Of a stretch of DNA of 64,000 nucleotides, positions 45,703-53,368 are shown one piece after another; position 1 is the first letter of the stretch, and the number at the start of each line of letters is the position of its first letter. The stretch lies in assembly GCA_013177895.1 (NCBI GenBank), contig JABLXV010000032.1, positions 23,643 to 87,642 of the forward strand, given 5' to 3'. Under the pieces are notes generated by a model. The model had not been told where the DNA came from and made no database searches. It saw only the letters and a list, made by a program, of their open reading frames with translations. This DNA comes from Brevinematales bacterium (GTDB taxonomy: Bacteria; Spirochaetota; Brevinematia; Brevinematales; GWF1-51-8). The translations under genes and the position numbers were made by a program.

Positions 45703-46749
45703 CTATTCTTGTAACAGATAAACTTTAATCGTTTTATCGCGCGAACCGGAGGCAATATATTTACCGTCGGGACTACTACAGATACTCATTACATCTCCCC
45801 AATGGTCTTTTAAGCGCGTCAATTCCTCACCGGTTTTCGCGTTGAACGCGATTATTTCATCGTCCTCACCGCCGGAGAATACATAGCGGGAATTCTTGGA
45901 AAATACCGCTACTAATACGCTCCCTTCATGCCCTTTTAAAACCTGCACTGGTTTCGAATAATCCCCTACTTTCCATACGGAAGTCGTGGCATCGGCGGAT
46001 GCAAGTAAAAGACTCTTCCCGTCGGATGCAATATCCACATACTCGATCGGAGATGCATGATACTGTATTTCCGACATCATTGTGAGTTCCGGGAACGACC
46101 AAATTCTGCCGAATGTGTCCTCTCCCCCGCTTAAAAGGTATTTCCCGTCGGGAGAAAGACAGATACTCCATATCTCTTTCTCATGCGCTTTTACAGTTTT
46201 TATCTGCTTTAAATCAGGCATCGTCCACAGTATCAAATTACCGTCCACTCCGCCCGTAACCACATATTTCCCGTTCTTCGCGATACTCAGGCACTGAATC
46301 CCTTTCTCATGCGCCTTCTGTTCGGAAATAACCTTCAACGTAACGGGATCGAATACTTTCAACGTATCGTATACCCCGCCGACCAGATACTGCCCGTCGG
46401 ACGAATATGCCACGGGAATTCCCCAAATCTCCTTATAACTCTCATATTTTCTCAATTTTTCCTGACCGGTTTCCCAGTCCCATAAACGTATCGTTTTATC
46501 GGCCGATCCCGATGCAATAGTCTTCCCGTCGGGGGAAAACTGGACATAGAAAATATACTGATCGTGGCCGCTAAGAGTTTTAATCAGCATCAAACTCAGC
46601 TTATTCTCGGGTATGAAGTTATTTTCCGGGACTTCCGATTGGGGCACATGAATAACATCCGGAGGTTTTACCACCGCGTCTCCGCAGGAAAGCGAGTTTA
46701 CCAATAGTATCGAGACGAAGATAGTCCCTACCCGAAATATATTCTTCAT
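45703..46749 (-). CDS. WD40-repeat lipoprotein
   Basis: 348 aa. The N-terminus MKNIFRVGTIFVSILLVNSLSCG is a lipoprotein signal with a spirochaete-style lipobox (LSC). Seven WD40 repeats follow (about 50-348), for example GHDQYIFYVQFSPDGKTIAS and DGKYIASGSRDKTIKVYLL, enough for one closed propeller. It is probably a surface or periplasmic interaction platform. First gene of the PilZ-K+ channel-cNBD operon. Signals appear to be co-regulated, but how a lipoprotein would act with cytoplasmic effectors is unknown. Confidence 0.88.
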   Translation of the reverse strand: MKNIFRVGTIFVSILLVNSLSCGDAVVKPPDVIHVPQSEVPENNFIPENKLSLMLIKTLSGHDQYIFYVQFSPDGKTIASGSADKTIRLWDWETGQEKLRKYESYKEIWGIPVAYSSDGQYLVGGVYDTLKVFDPVTLKVISEQKAHEKGIQCLSIAKNGKYVVTGGVDGNLILWTMPDLKQIKTVKAHEKEIWSICLSPDGKYLLSGGEDTFGRIWSFPELTMMSEIQYHASPIEYVDIASDGKSLLLASADATTSVWKVGDYSKPVQVLKGHEGSVLVAVFSKNSRYVFSGGEDDEIIAFNAKTGEELTRLKDHWGDVMSICSSPDGKYIASGSRDKTIKVYLLQE

Positions 46750-46774
46750 AACCGTTTCCTGTATAACCCTTCAC

Positions 46775-46813
46775 AATAAAAGGCTAAGGATCCCTTACCC
46801 TCAGCCTTTTATT
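46775..46813 (-). terminator. Terminator of the flaA operon
   Basis: On the minus strand, AATAAAAGGCTGAGG pairs with CCTTAGCCTTTTATT (one G-U), 15 bp with a short loop, about 30 bp after the flaA stop. The mirror image could also act for the opposite strand. Confidence 0.85.
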
Positions 46814-46844
46814 GAATATTTGTTCATTCCTAAAAAATCATTTC

Positions 46845-47558
46845 TTACCAGTTATCCCACATATCGTCAGGGTTCTGATTTACTTCGGTAAAGATATCGG
46901 TGTCGGCAGTCAGGTAATCGAAGTAAATATAGAACGGAGTCCCGAGTATGTCCTGAGGATCGAAGTCAATTCTAAAGCCGAGGAATGTGATACCGCGTTC
47001 TTCGGTAATCTTGTAATTATCCTGCTCGATGGTGGTGGGTATCTGTACCGATACCAGTTTCCATCCGGTCCATATCAGCTTCTCGGCGTCGAGAAATTTC
47101 ATTCTATCGAGATAATCTCTCAGGATAAGAATCAGCTTATGCCTATAGTTTCTACCTACAACCCATACATTCAGGGATTTTGTGATACCGGGGATTTTAA
47201 TCGGTTTGGGAGGAGTGATGGTAATCCAGCTCCAATCGCGCTTCATAAACTCGGTTTTTACACCCAGTACGTACAGGTTATTATCGTTGGTGATCTTCAT
47301 AGGTCCGCCGGGGCGTACCATCGCCATCGTCACGCCGTAATCACGGGGCATGAACGATGTCCATTCGCCGGAGGCCTCGAAATCTTCCACCAGAAATCTC
47401 TGTAGAAGCTGGTTCCCACCAAGTCCTGCGTTGGTATCCACTACCGGTAACGCGACTTCCATTCCCTTTGCCTTATCACTGACAGACTGCGAAAAGGCCA
47501 AAGTGGTTATTATTGCCGCGGAAAATACTATTCCGCTTATTATCCATCTAAATTTCAT
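46845..47558 (-). CDS. flaA: Flagellar filament outer layer protein FlaA (copy 1)
   Basis: 237-aa exported protein with a signal peptide (MKFRWIISGIVFSAAIITTLAFS). The FlaA pattern is seen: LVEDFEASGEWTSFMPRDYG, ITITPPKPIKIPGITKSLNVWVVGRNYRH, and YIYFDYLTADTDIF near the end. FlaA forms the sheath around the FlaB core of spirochaete periplasmic flagella. The start at 47558 has GGGAGG upstream; a start 21 bp earlier lies inside the preceding gene and lacks this site. It is followed by a strong terminator. Confidence 0.93.
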   Translation of the reverse strand: MKFRWIISGIVFSAAIITTLAFSQSVSDKAKGMEVALPVVDTNAGLGGNQLLQRFLVEDFEASGEWTSFMPRDYGVTMAMVRPGGPMKITNDNNLYVLGVKTEFMKRDWSWITITPPKPIKIPGITKSLNVWVVGRNYRHKLILILRDYLDRMKFLDAEKLIWTGWKLVSVQIPTTIEQDNYKITEERGITFLGFRIDFDPQDILGTPFYIYFDYLTADTDIFTEVNQNPDDMWDNW

Positions 47559-47572
47559 TAGTTTCCTCCCGC

Positions 47573-48388
47573 CTACCATTTAGTGTTTGCAAGATCATCG
47601 CCGTTGAATCTTTCTATATATACATCGGTCTGGACTTGCAGATAATCGAAGTATGCAAAGAATTGATCAATACGTTCGGTGGGGTACTCCCAGAGCTTGA
47701 TCATTTCCAACGTCAGTGGTTTCAGGAACGGCACATGGAATTCAGCCTGGGGTATATAATTAGGTATAGGCGTTCTGAGGTTTCTCCACCCTACATAGGC
47801 GATATCCCCGGCATTTAATCTGTACATAAATCCCTTATAATCCTTGATGTAGAATTCCAGCCAATAATGATAATTTCCGCCCCATACCCACATATCGAGG
47901 CTCTTTATCACACCAGGCAGTACAATATTCGTCACCTTTTCATTCGTGTTTTTAGTCGAATCGGGCGCGGTATTTTTATCCGCTGAAAGACTGCCCTCCG
48001 CATGATGAGGAATGATCTCAATCCAGTTATAGGACTGCTTAATGAAGGTCGCCTTGATACCAAGACAGAATAATTGATTGGTGTCCACCTCCATCGGTAA
48101 TCCCAACGGTTTGCCCTTGAGATACTGAGCCGTACAGAACTCCGGGTTCGGCGGGCTCATCAACTGCTTCGGATCAGTCGGTGTGGCAAAACGCGAAAAA
48201 TTCGCCTTCCAGATTATCTGTTTTGTTTTATCAACATTATCACCGAAGTCGGATACTACAAATGTCTGTAGGTTCACCGTGTTTTGCTGATCCTTACTGA
48301 AGCCGTAAGGATATGCAGTCTTAATCATCCCTGAAATAAACACTGCTACTAATGCGGTCACAAGCCAGAACGACGATTTGTATCTCAT
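47573..48388 (-). CDS. flaA: Flagellar filament outer layer protein FlaA (copy 2, diverged)
   Basis: 271 aa, signal peptide (MRYKSSFWLVTALVAVFISGMIK). It shares the FlaA plan with its neighbour: TFVVSDFGDN, WIEIIPHHAEG, IVLPGVIKSLDMWVWGGNYHY, FAYFDYLQVQTDVYIERF. A loop of about 25 residues (GSLSADKNTAPDSTKNTNEK) is extra. Tandem flaA1/flaA2 genes occur in Leptospira too. Gap to the downstream copy is about 14 bp, so one transcript is expected. Confidence 0.9.
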   Translation of the reverse strand: MRYKSSFWLVTALVAVFISGMIKTAYPYGFSKDQQNTVNLQTFVVSDFGDNVDKTKQIIWKANFSRFATPTDPKQLMSPPNPEFCTAQYLKGKPLGLPMEVDTNQLFCLGIKATFIKQSYNWIEIIPHHAEGSLSADKNTAPDSTKNTNEKVTNIVLPGVIKSLDMWVWGGNYHYWLEFYIKDYKGFMYRLNAGDIAYVGWRNLRTPIPNYIPQAEFHVPFLKPLTLEMIKLWEYPTERIDQFFAYFDYLQVQTDVYIERFNGDDLANTKW

Positions 48389-48420
48389 AGCTCTCTCCTT
48401 AGAACTGTATTCTCAATTTT

Positions 48421-48777
48421 TTATATCACTCTTTCTATCTTATTATCATGGTTCACAATCACAATCGACGGTTTATGCGCCTTCAGTTCTTCGGGAGTCA
48501 TTTCCGCGAATGCCGCGATGATTACCCTGTCTCCCGCCCGGTTCAGATGCGCGGCCGCCCCGTTCAGGCAGATTACTCCGCTTCCTCTTTCGCCAGGTAT
48601 CGCGTATGTTACCAGCCGGTTGCCGTTGGTAATATTCCATACATGAACCAACTCGTAGGAGAGCAGACCCGAAGCCTCCATTAAATCCAGATCAATGGTA
48701 ATACTTCCCACATAATCTATATCGGTTTCTGTAACCACCGCTTTATGTATTTTCGACTTTAATATCGTTAAATGCAT
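48421..48777 (-). CDS. panD: Aspartate 1-decarboxylase
   Basis: 118 aa, makes beta-alanine for pantothenate and CoA. It is made as a proenzyme that cleaves itself between Gly and Ser in YVGSITID (about 22-29) to form the pyruvoyl group. N-terminal KSKIHKAVVTETDIDYVG and ERGSGVICLNGAAAHL are as in the family. Full length for the family. It sits 32 bp upstream of the flaA pair on the same strand, an arrangement without obvious functional reason. Confidence 0.95.
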   Translation of the reverse strand: MHLTILKSKIHKAVVTETDIDYVGSITIDLDLMEASGLLSYELVHVWNITNGNRLVTYAIPGERGSGVICLNGAAAHLNRAGDRVIIAAFAEMTPEELKAHKPSIVIVNHDNKIERVI

Positions 48778-48837
48778 TTTATCTAAATTCCCCTCGTTAA
48801 ATCTTAAATGAATTCCCTAAATTAAGCAAATTTCACC

Positions 48838-49737
48838 TTAATAAAGTCGAATATAAAAATCTCTGCTATTGCCCCAATATCTTCCTGTTGTATAGAGTAA
48901 TCCGCCTTTCGCGTTCTTTACTTTGTAATATAGGTAAAGATTATATTTCCCGGGCGGTAAAAACTGTCCCGATATATTCGCGCCGTTCCAGTAACGGGTG
49001 AGCTGCGCCTGCCCGTTAATTACATCGATAAACTTATAGATCGCGAGCAAAAAATACCCGGTGCGCTTTAACGGTTTCCCTACCGGAACCGCGTAAAGCT
49101 GAAATTCGCAGAACTTAGCGTTCTTTACCTGCGGAAATACCGCCATCGTAATCTTTATAAATACACGCGGGGATACTTCCTGCCCGATCGTGTCGTTTCC
49201 TACCTTAATATAACTCCCTTTGGCGGATACCGCGACTGCGGGTGTCTGCTTTGCGGGTGTTACCTGCTTCTGCGGCGTCTTCTGGGGTATCACTATCGGT
49301 TTATCGCCGCCGGGCTGCTTCTTGTTCTCAGGGGCAATCGTGTTCTCAACAGGTAACTGGTTTTCCTGCGGATAAACCTTGTCCTGCTTCACTACGTTAT
49401 TCTGTTTCGTTTTTTCTACCGGGGTCTGGGCCGGAACAGTGTCGTCCTTCATCACAATCTGGTTTTCCGTAGGCAGCTCTTTCTGGGTCATATCGGCTAC
49501 GGGCTGATTCGTAATCGTTTCTTCGACAATCACATTCGTCTTGTAAACATCTTCCATTACCGAACCGCCGATGCCGGATTGGGAACTCCCGCCGCCCGCA
49601 TTCTTTAATATGTCCTCTTTAATATACTCCATGAGCATATCGTTAGTGGAATCAATTTTTTTCTGTTTCGGTCCGCGATCGCATCCGCTGAGAATAATCA
49701 CTATCGATAACAGAAATAAAACCGGCAGTCTAGCCAC
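48838..49737 (-). CDS. Lipoprotein with disordered linker and Ig-like C-terminal domain
   Basis: 299 aa. The lipobox LSGC gives an acylated Cys at 19. Residues about 60-180 are rich in Gln, Pro, Lys and Thr and probably disordered. The last 110 residues form a beta-sandwich-like domain in which YWNGANISGQFLPPGKYNLY resembles FlgD-type Ig repeats. It follows the DUF1015 gene by 23 bp and precedes panD by 60 bp. Function unknown; a structural envelope role is likely. Confidence 0.72.
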   Translation of the reverse strand: MARLPVLFLLSIVIILSGCDRGPKQKKIDSTNDMLMEYIKEDILKNAGGGSSQSGIGGSVMEDVYKTNVIVEETITNQPVADMTQKELPTENQIVMKDDTVPAQTPVEKTKQNNVVKQDKVYPQENQLPVENTIAPENKKQPGGDKPIVIPQKTPQKQVTPAKQTPAVAVSAKGSYIKVGNDTIGQEVSPRVFIKITMAVFPQVKNAKFCEFQLYAVPVGKPLKRTGYFLLAIYKFIDVINGQAQLTRYWNGANISGQFLPPGKYNLYLYYKVKNAKGGLLYTTGRYWGNSRDFYIRLY

Positions 49738-49760
49738 CTTTTCCTCCGAACGACGCCGTA

Positions 49761-51089
49761 CTACTTAATCTTCGAATACTTAAACGAATACACCACTAAA
49801 CCGCTGAGCAATTTAGGGAAAAAATCCGTCGATTTATGCGGCATCTCTTCGCTATTATCGGCAATTTTTACAACATTTACAGGATTTACGGGATTTAATA
49901 TGAATGCAACTTCGTAATCCCCGCTTTTTACCATTTCGAATGCCTTATTATCACCGCGTACATAGAATATCTGCTTATCTTCGTTCTCCGAGCTGATTTT
50001 GAAATACGGCTCCAGGATAGTCTTCTCCAACATAAGCACATCCAAATTTTTCAAATCCTCGGATACCGTCCCCCCCATATTGACATTGACTTCGTCCTTT
50101 AAAATCATCAGAAAAAACTTATTGGGTATCTTCTTAAACACAACCCCGAACGCCTTTTTCCCGGCAGTTTTATACTGGGTCAGCATTTTACGCATCTTAA
50201 TACGCGCGGCGCGTTCCATACGCGCATCGGTAAAATCCATCGCCGCTATTTTATACTGGTTCCCGAGGTTTTTCAGAAGGTCTACCGGTGAAAAACTCAT
50301 CTGCTTGATCAGACGATGTGTCGGCAGAATTTTTATCCCCGGGTCGTACACGTTAAAGAACACGCCCATCAGATAGTTGAACGCTTCCTTCCCGGTATAT
50401 TTAGGGCCGAGCTCGGCCTTGCGCTCGGACATATATTTACGAGCGGTTTCATAACGGTGATGGCCGTCGGCGATATATACGGGCTGATTCGCGAAGAATG
50501 TGCGGATTTTCGCGGCCGCATCGGGCTTTACCCGGTAAAGCTTATGCAGTGTTCCCTCTGCGTCGGTAGCCTCGAATACGATAGCATCCCCGGCGGTATT
50601 GCTTTTTATATCCTGCGTAATTACATTCTGCTGATCCTTATAGACAAAAAATATGCTCTCCAGCGAAGACTGGGTTTCGTTGAGAAGCGCGTATCTATCC
50701 TCTATGAATTCATTGAATGTTTTCTCATGGGGCTTTACCATAGCGCCGTACTCTTCTTCGAGTTTTAATAGCCCGACTACCCCCTGCCGCGTATACTGTT
50801 CCCCGTCGAAATTAAAGGACTGCTCGTACACGTAATACCCGGGTTCGCTGTCGATGACCATGATATCCCGTAATAACCACCCGAACATCCTGTGCATAGC
50901 GCTGCGGTATTTTTCATCCCCGTCGCCATCGGGCAGTATGACCGATACGTAATTATACGGATCCTGCTCCTCGAGGCTTTTTTTCATTTCGTCGTCTATC
51001 ATATCATAAGGAGGACAAACCACCCTCGATAGATTGGGAACCTTCGCCGGATTGTAATGCATTGCCCCGAATTCGATAATTTCGGCCAT
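49761..51089 (-). CDS. DUF1015 family protein
   Basis: 442-aa cytoplasmic protein of the DUF1015 family. Diagnostic segments are VVCPPYDMIDDEM near the start, YNYVSVILPDGDGDEKY, QYTRQGVVGLLKLEEE, the highly conserved YIADGHHRYETARKY (about 213-227) and FFNVYDPGIKILPTHRLI. The family is often encoded near serine-biosynthesis genes in other bacteria, but none is here. Biochemical function unproven. Confidence 0.88.
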   Translation of the reverse strand: MAEIIEFGAMHYNPAKVPNLSRVVCPPYDMIDDEMKKSLEEQDPYNYVSVILPDGDGDEKYRSAMHRMFGWLLRDIMVIDSEPGYYVYEQSFNFDGEQYTRQGVVGLLKLEEEYGAMVKPHEKTFNEFIEDRYALLNETQSSLESIFFVYKDQQNVITQDIKSNTAGDAIVFEATDAEGTLHKLYRVKPDAAAKIRTFFANQPVYIADGHHRYETARKYMSERKAELGPKYTGKEAFNYLMGVFFNVYDPGIKILPTHRLIKQMSFSPVDLLKNLGNQYKIAAMDFTDARMERAARIKMRKMLTQYKTAGKKAFGVVFKKIPNKFFLMILKDEVNVNMGGTVSEDLKNLDVLMLEKTILEPYFKISSENEDKQIFYVRGDNKAFEMVKSGDYEVAFILNPVNPVNVVKIADNSEEMPHKSTDFFPKLLSGLVVYSFKYSKIK

Positions 51090-51156
51090 AACGGGTACCT
51101 CATAACTTATTTATTTGCTGATTCAAGAAATTCCCTTATTCTTATCGGCATCTAAT

Positions 51157-51184
51157 ATTATATAAATTTAATGAAAAAAGTAAA
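51157..51184 (-). promoter_or_regulatory. Promoter upstream of the DUF1015-panD-flaA run
   Basis: On the minus strand TTTACT and TATAAT with a 16-bp spacer. Just downstream lies GCCGATAA (51142-51149), an exact sigma-28 -10 sequence, with TAAATTTA 13 bp before it, two bases more than the usual spacing. The sigma-70 reading is stronger; the sigma-28 reading is tentative. Confidence 0.5.
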
Positions 51185-51234
51185 TACTTTTTCCATATTG
51201 TTTTATTTCTTCCGTTTTTTGTTCTGCCCGCCCG

Positions 51235-51263
51235 TTGACACTCTAGTACTTTTATGTTATTCT
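51235..51263 (+). promoter_or_regulatory. Promoter of the PD-(D/E)XK protein gene with overlapping inverted repeat
   Basis: TTGACA and TATTCT, spacer 17 bp. A perfect 8-bp inverted repeat (TATGTTAT, TCT, ATAACATA; 51253-51271) covers the -10, a position suited to a repressor site. Confidence 0.55.
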
Positions 51264-51281
51264 ATAACATAGGAGAATAAA

Positions 51282-51908
51282 ATGAGTACCGTCGAACAGC
51301 GGGTTGACCGTTTGGAAGATGTAATGTCTAAATTGGCTGAAGAAATGATCGATCTCAAGCAGGAAATGACCGATTTCAAGAATGAAATGGCCGATTTCAA
51401 GAACGAAATGGCCGATTTCAAGAACGAAATGGCCGATTTCAAGAACGAAATGGCCGATTTCAAGAACGAAGGTATCAAAGACCGTCAGGAGCATAATAAA
51501 CGATGGGGTGAACTTGCCAATCGTCTGGGTACGGTTATCGAAGATATTATTCTCCCGGGCGCGCCGTTTGCGCTGAAGAAGAAATTCGGTATCGAGATAC
51601 AGAATATTTCCGTGCGCACGAAACTCCGAAATCCCCGGACGAATATGCTGGAAGAATTCGACCTGATTGCAGTGGGGGATGATAATAAAATCTATACAGT
51701 CGAAGTAAAAAGCAAGGTGAATAATAATGCGGTCGATTCCGCATTGGACAAAGCCGCCCGTTTAAAGGAACTTTTTTATCCCGACCGCAAGATCGTCGCT
51801 CTATTAGGCGCGCTCTCCTGCGATAACGAATCTGTAATAAATTATGCATCTAAAAATGGGGTGTTCATTATCGCCATGAAGGGTGAGTATCTCGAAATCG
51901 TCAACTAA
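51282..51908 (+). CDS. Coiled-coil protein with PD-(D/E)XK nuclease-like domain
   Basis: 208 aa. Residues 1-80 are a coiled coil containing five 7-residue repeats of DFKNEMA type encoded by a 21-bp DNA repeat. The C-terminal domain (about 95-208) has EEFDLIAVGDDNKIYTVEVKSKV, whose Asp and E-V-K fit the PD-(D/E)XK nuclease core. Such DUF3782-like proteins are common in cyanobacteria and other repeat-rich genomes; activity is not known. AGGAG precedes the ATG and it has its own promoter. Confidence 0.78.
   Translation: MSTVEQRVDRLEDVMSKLAEEMIDLKQEMTDFKNEMADFKNEMADFKNEMADFKNEMADFKNEGIKDRQEHNKRWGELANRLGTVIEDIILPGAPFALKKKFGIEIQNISVRTKLRNPRTNMLEEFDLIAVGDDNKIYTVEVKSKVNNNAVDSALDKAARLKELFYPDRKIVALLGALSCDNESVINYASKNGVFIIAMKGEYLEIVN
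51372..51476 (+). repeat. 21-bp coding minisatellite
   Basis: Five units beginning at 51372, 51393, 51414, 51435 and 51456; the middle three are identical. A degenerate unit lies at 51351. Each encodes one coiled-coil heptad, so copy changes keep the frame. Confidence 0.93.
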
Positions 51909-51950
51909 CCTTTCCAATTATTCCCTCTATTCCGGTATACTTTCCTAAGA

Positions 51951-51979
51951 TTGACAGGAATATCCGCCTCCTTTATCAT
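51951..51979 (+). promoter_or_regulatory. Sigma-70 type promoter of the rdgB-rodA operon
   Basis: Consensus TTGACA and TATCAT with exactly 17 bp between them, ending 25 bp before the rdgB ATG. Confidence 0.65.
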
Positions 51980-52004
51980 TATTCAGCTTATTTGGGAGAG
52001 GATG

Positions 52005-52622
52005 ATGAAGCTGATTGTCGCAACGCATAACCGGGGTAAAGTAGTCGAAATCCGTGACCTGCTCGCCGGTCTGGATATCGAGCCACTGAGTCTCGAGGAT
52101 ATCGGCTTTCGCGACGAGATTGTCGAGGACGGTTTGACCTACTTTGCCAATTCCCTGAAAAAAGCCCGCGCATTGCAGCCCCGTTTTCCCGATAACGCTA
52201 TCCTCGCCGACGACTCCGGTCTCGAGGTCTTTCATCTCGATAACCGCCCCGGTATCCATTCCGCCCGTTACGCCGGCCCGAAACCGGTGCAGGGCGCGAT
52301 GATCAATAAACTCCTCAACGAGATGGACGGGGTTCCCGCTAACCGGCGCGGCGCGCGTTTTGTCTGCGTGATGGTGATGCTTCTCCCGGACGGGTTGGTA
52401 TTTACCTCGCGCGGCGAATGCTACGGGGTAATCGGCTCTTCCCCGCGCGGCTCAAACGGGTTCGGGTTCGACCCGGTTTTCCTCCCGGTCGAATTCCAGC
52501 TCCAGCATACGATGGCGGAACTTCCGCTCGATATAAAAAATCAGGTCTCGCATCGCGCGCGCGCGCTTTCAGGTGTCAAGGATATGCTTTCCGAACTCCC
52601 GATCCTGCGGGATAAGTCCTGA
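52005..52622 (+). CDS. rdgB: XTP/dITP diphosphatase (HAM1/RdgB family)
   Basis: 205 aa; hydrolyses non-canonical purine triphosphates to keep them out of DNA. Family motifs: IVATHNRGKVVEIRDLL at the N-terminus, LADDSGLEV (about 66-74), RPGIHSARYAG, and GSSPRGSNGFGFDPVF (about 145-160). The ATG at 52005 follows GGAG by six bases; starts further upstream (51951) would lie within the promoter. Its stop overlaps the next start by 1 bp (TGATG). Confidence 0.94.
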   Translation: MKLIVATHNRGKVVEIRDLLAGLDIEPLSLEDIGFRDEIVEDGLTYFANSLKKARALQPRFPDNAILADDSGLEVFHLDNRPGIHSARYAGPKPVQGAMINKLLNEMDGVPANRRGARFVCVMVMLLPDGLVFTSRGECYGVIGSSPRGSNGFGFDPVFLPVEFQLQHTMAELPLDIKNQVSHRARALSGVKDMLSELPILRDKS

Positions 52623-53368
52623 TGGAGCGCGAGAAGATTTACCGGGCGGCGCTCTGCCATATCCAGGACGAATGGGCCGAATGCCTCCTTGCCCCCGGCG
52701 GCGGCGATAGCCCGAAGTCCGCGCCCGCGCCGGCAACACTCAAGTATGACGTTCCGCTCAACCTCGCATACGATAAACTTCCCGACCCCTACCCCGATAA
52801 CGATAAGAAACGCGCGCTCCGCGAACTGAGCGGGGAATGCCGCAAATGCCGTCTTTGCCCGCTCGGCGGGACAGCGACCAATCCCGTATTCGGCGAGGGC
52901 AATCCCGATACGGACATCGTATTCGTAGGCGAGGCGCCCGGCGAGAGCGAAGACCTCCTCGGCCGCCCCTTTGTCGGGAGAGCGGGAAAACTGCTGACCG
53001 CTACCCTTCACGGCCTCGGCATAGCGCGCCCGGAAATCTATATATGCAATATACTTAAACATCGCCCGCCGGATAACCGCCAGCCCCAGCCCGACGAGAC
53101 CGCCGCGTGCACTCCGTTTCTGCAGAGGCAGCTTAATATCCTTCAGCCCAAGCTGATTATCGCGATGGGGAATCACTCCGCGCAGTTCCTGCTCGACACC
53201 AAGGAGGGCATCAACCGTCTGCGGGGAGATATCCGCGATACCCGTTTCGGCTTCAAGGTTTTCCCGACATTCCACCCGGCGTATATCCTGCGGAATATGC
53301 CCGCGCTCCCCGATTTTACCGCCGACCTTGAAAAAGCGATCCGTTTCGCGCGGGGCGACGTAAAATGA
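52622..53368 (+). CDS. Family 4 uracil-DNA glycosylase
   Basis: 248 aa; removes uracil from DNA. Four cysteines for a 4Fe-4S cluster (CRKCRLCP near 72-79; later Cys in YICNILKHRPP and ACTPF), active-site motif GEAPGESED (about 103-111), DNRQPQPDE and FHPAYILRN (about 219-227) identify it. Residues 1-70 are a poorly conserved Pro/Ala-rich extension. It is coupled to rdgB and overlaps priA by 4 bp, a small genome-maintenance group. Confidence 0.93.
   Translation: MEREKIYRAALCHIQDEWAECLLAPGGGDSPKSAPAPATLKYDVPLNLAYDKLPDPYPDNDKKRALRELSGECRKCRLCPLGGTATNPVFGEGNPDTDIVFVGEAPGESEDLLGRPFVGRAGKLLTATLHGLGIARPEIYICNILKHRPPDNRQPQPDETAACTPFLQRQLNILQPKLIIAMGNHSAQFLLDTKEGINRLRGDIRDTRFGFKVFPTFHPAYILRNMPALPDFTADLEKAIRFARGDVK

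Noticed and set aside
51372..51476. Short direct repeats that might be a CRISPR array
   Set aside because: The 21-bp units are directly adjacent with no spacers and encode in-frame heptads of a protein.
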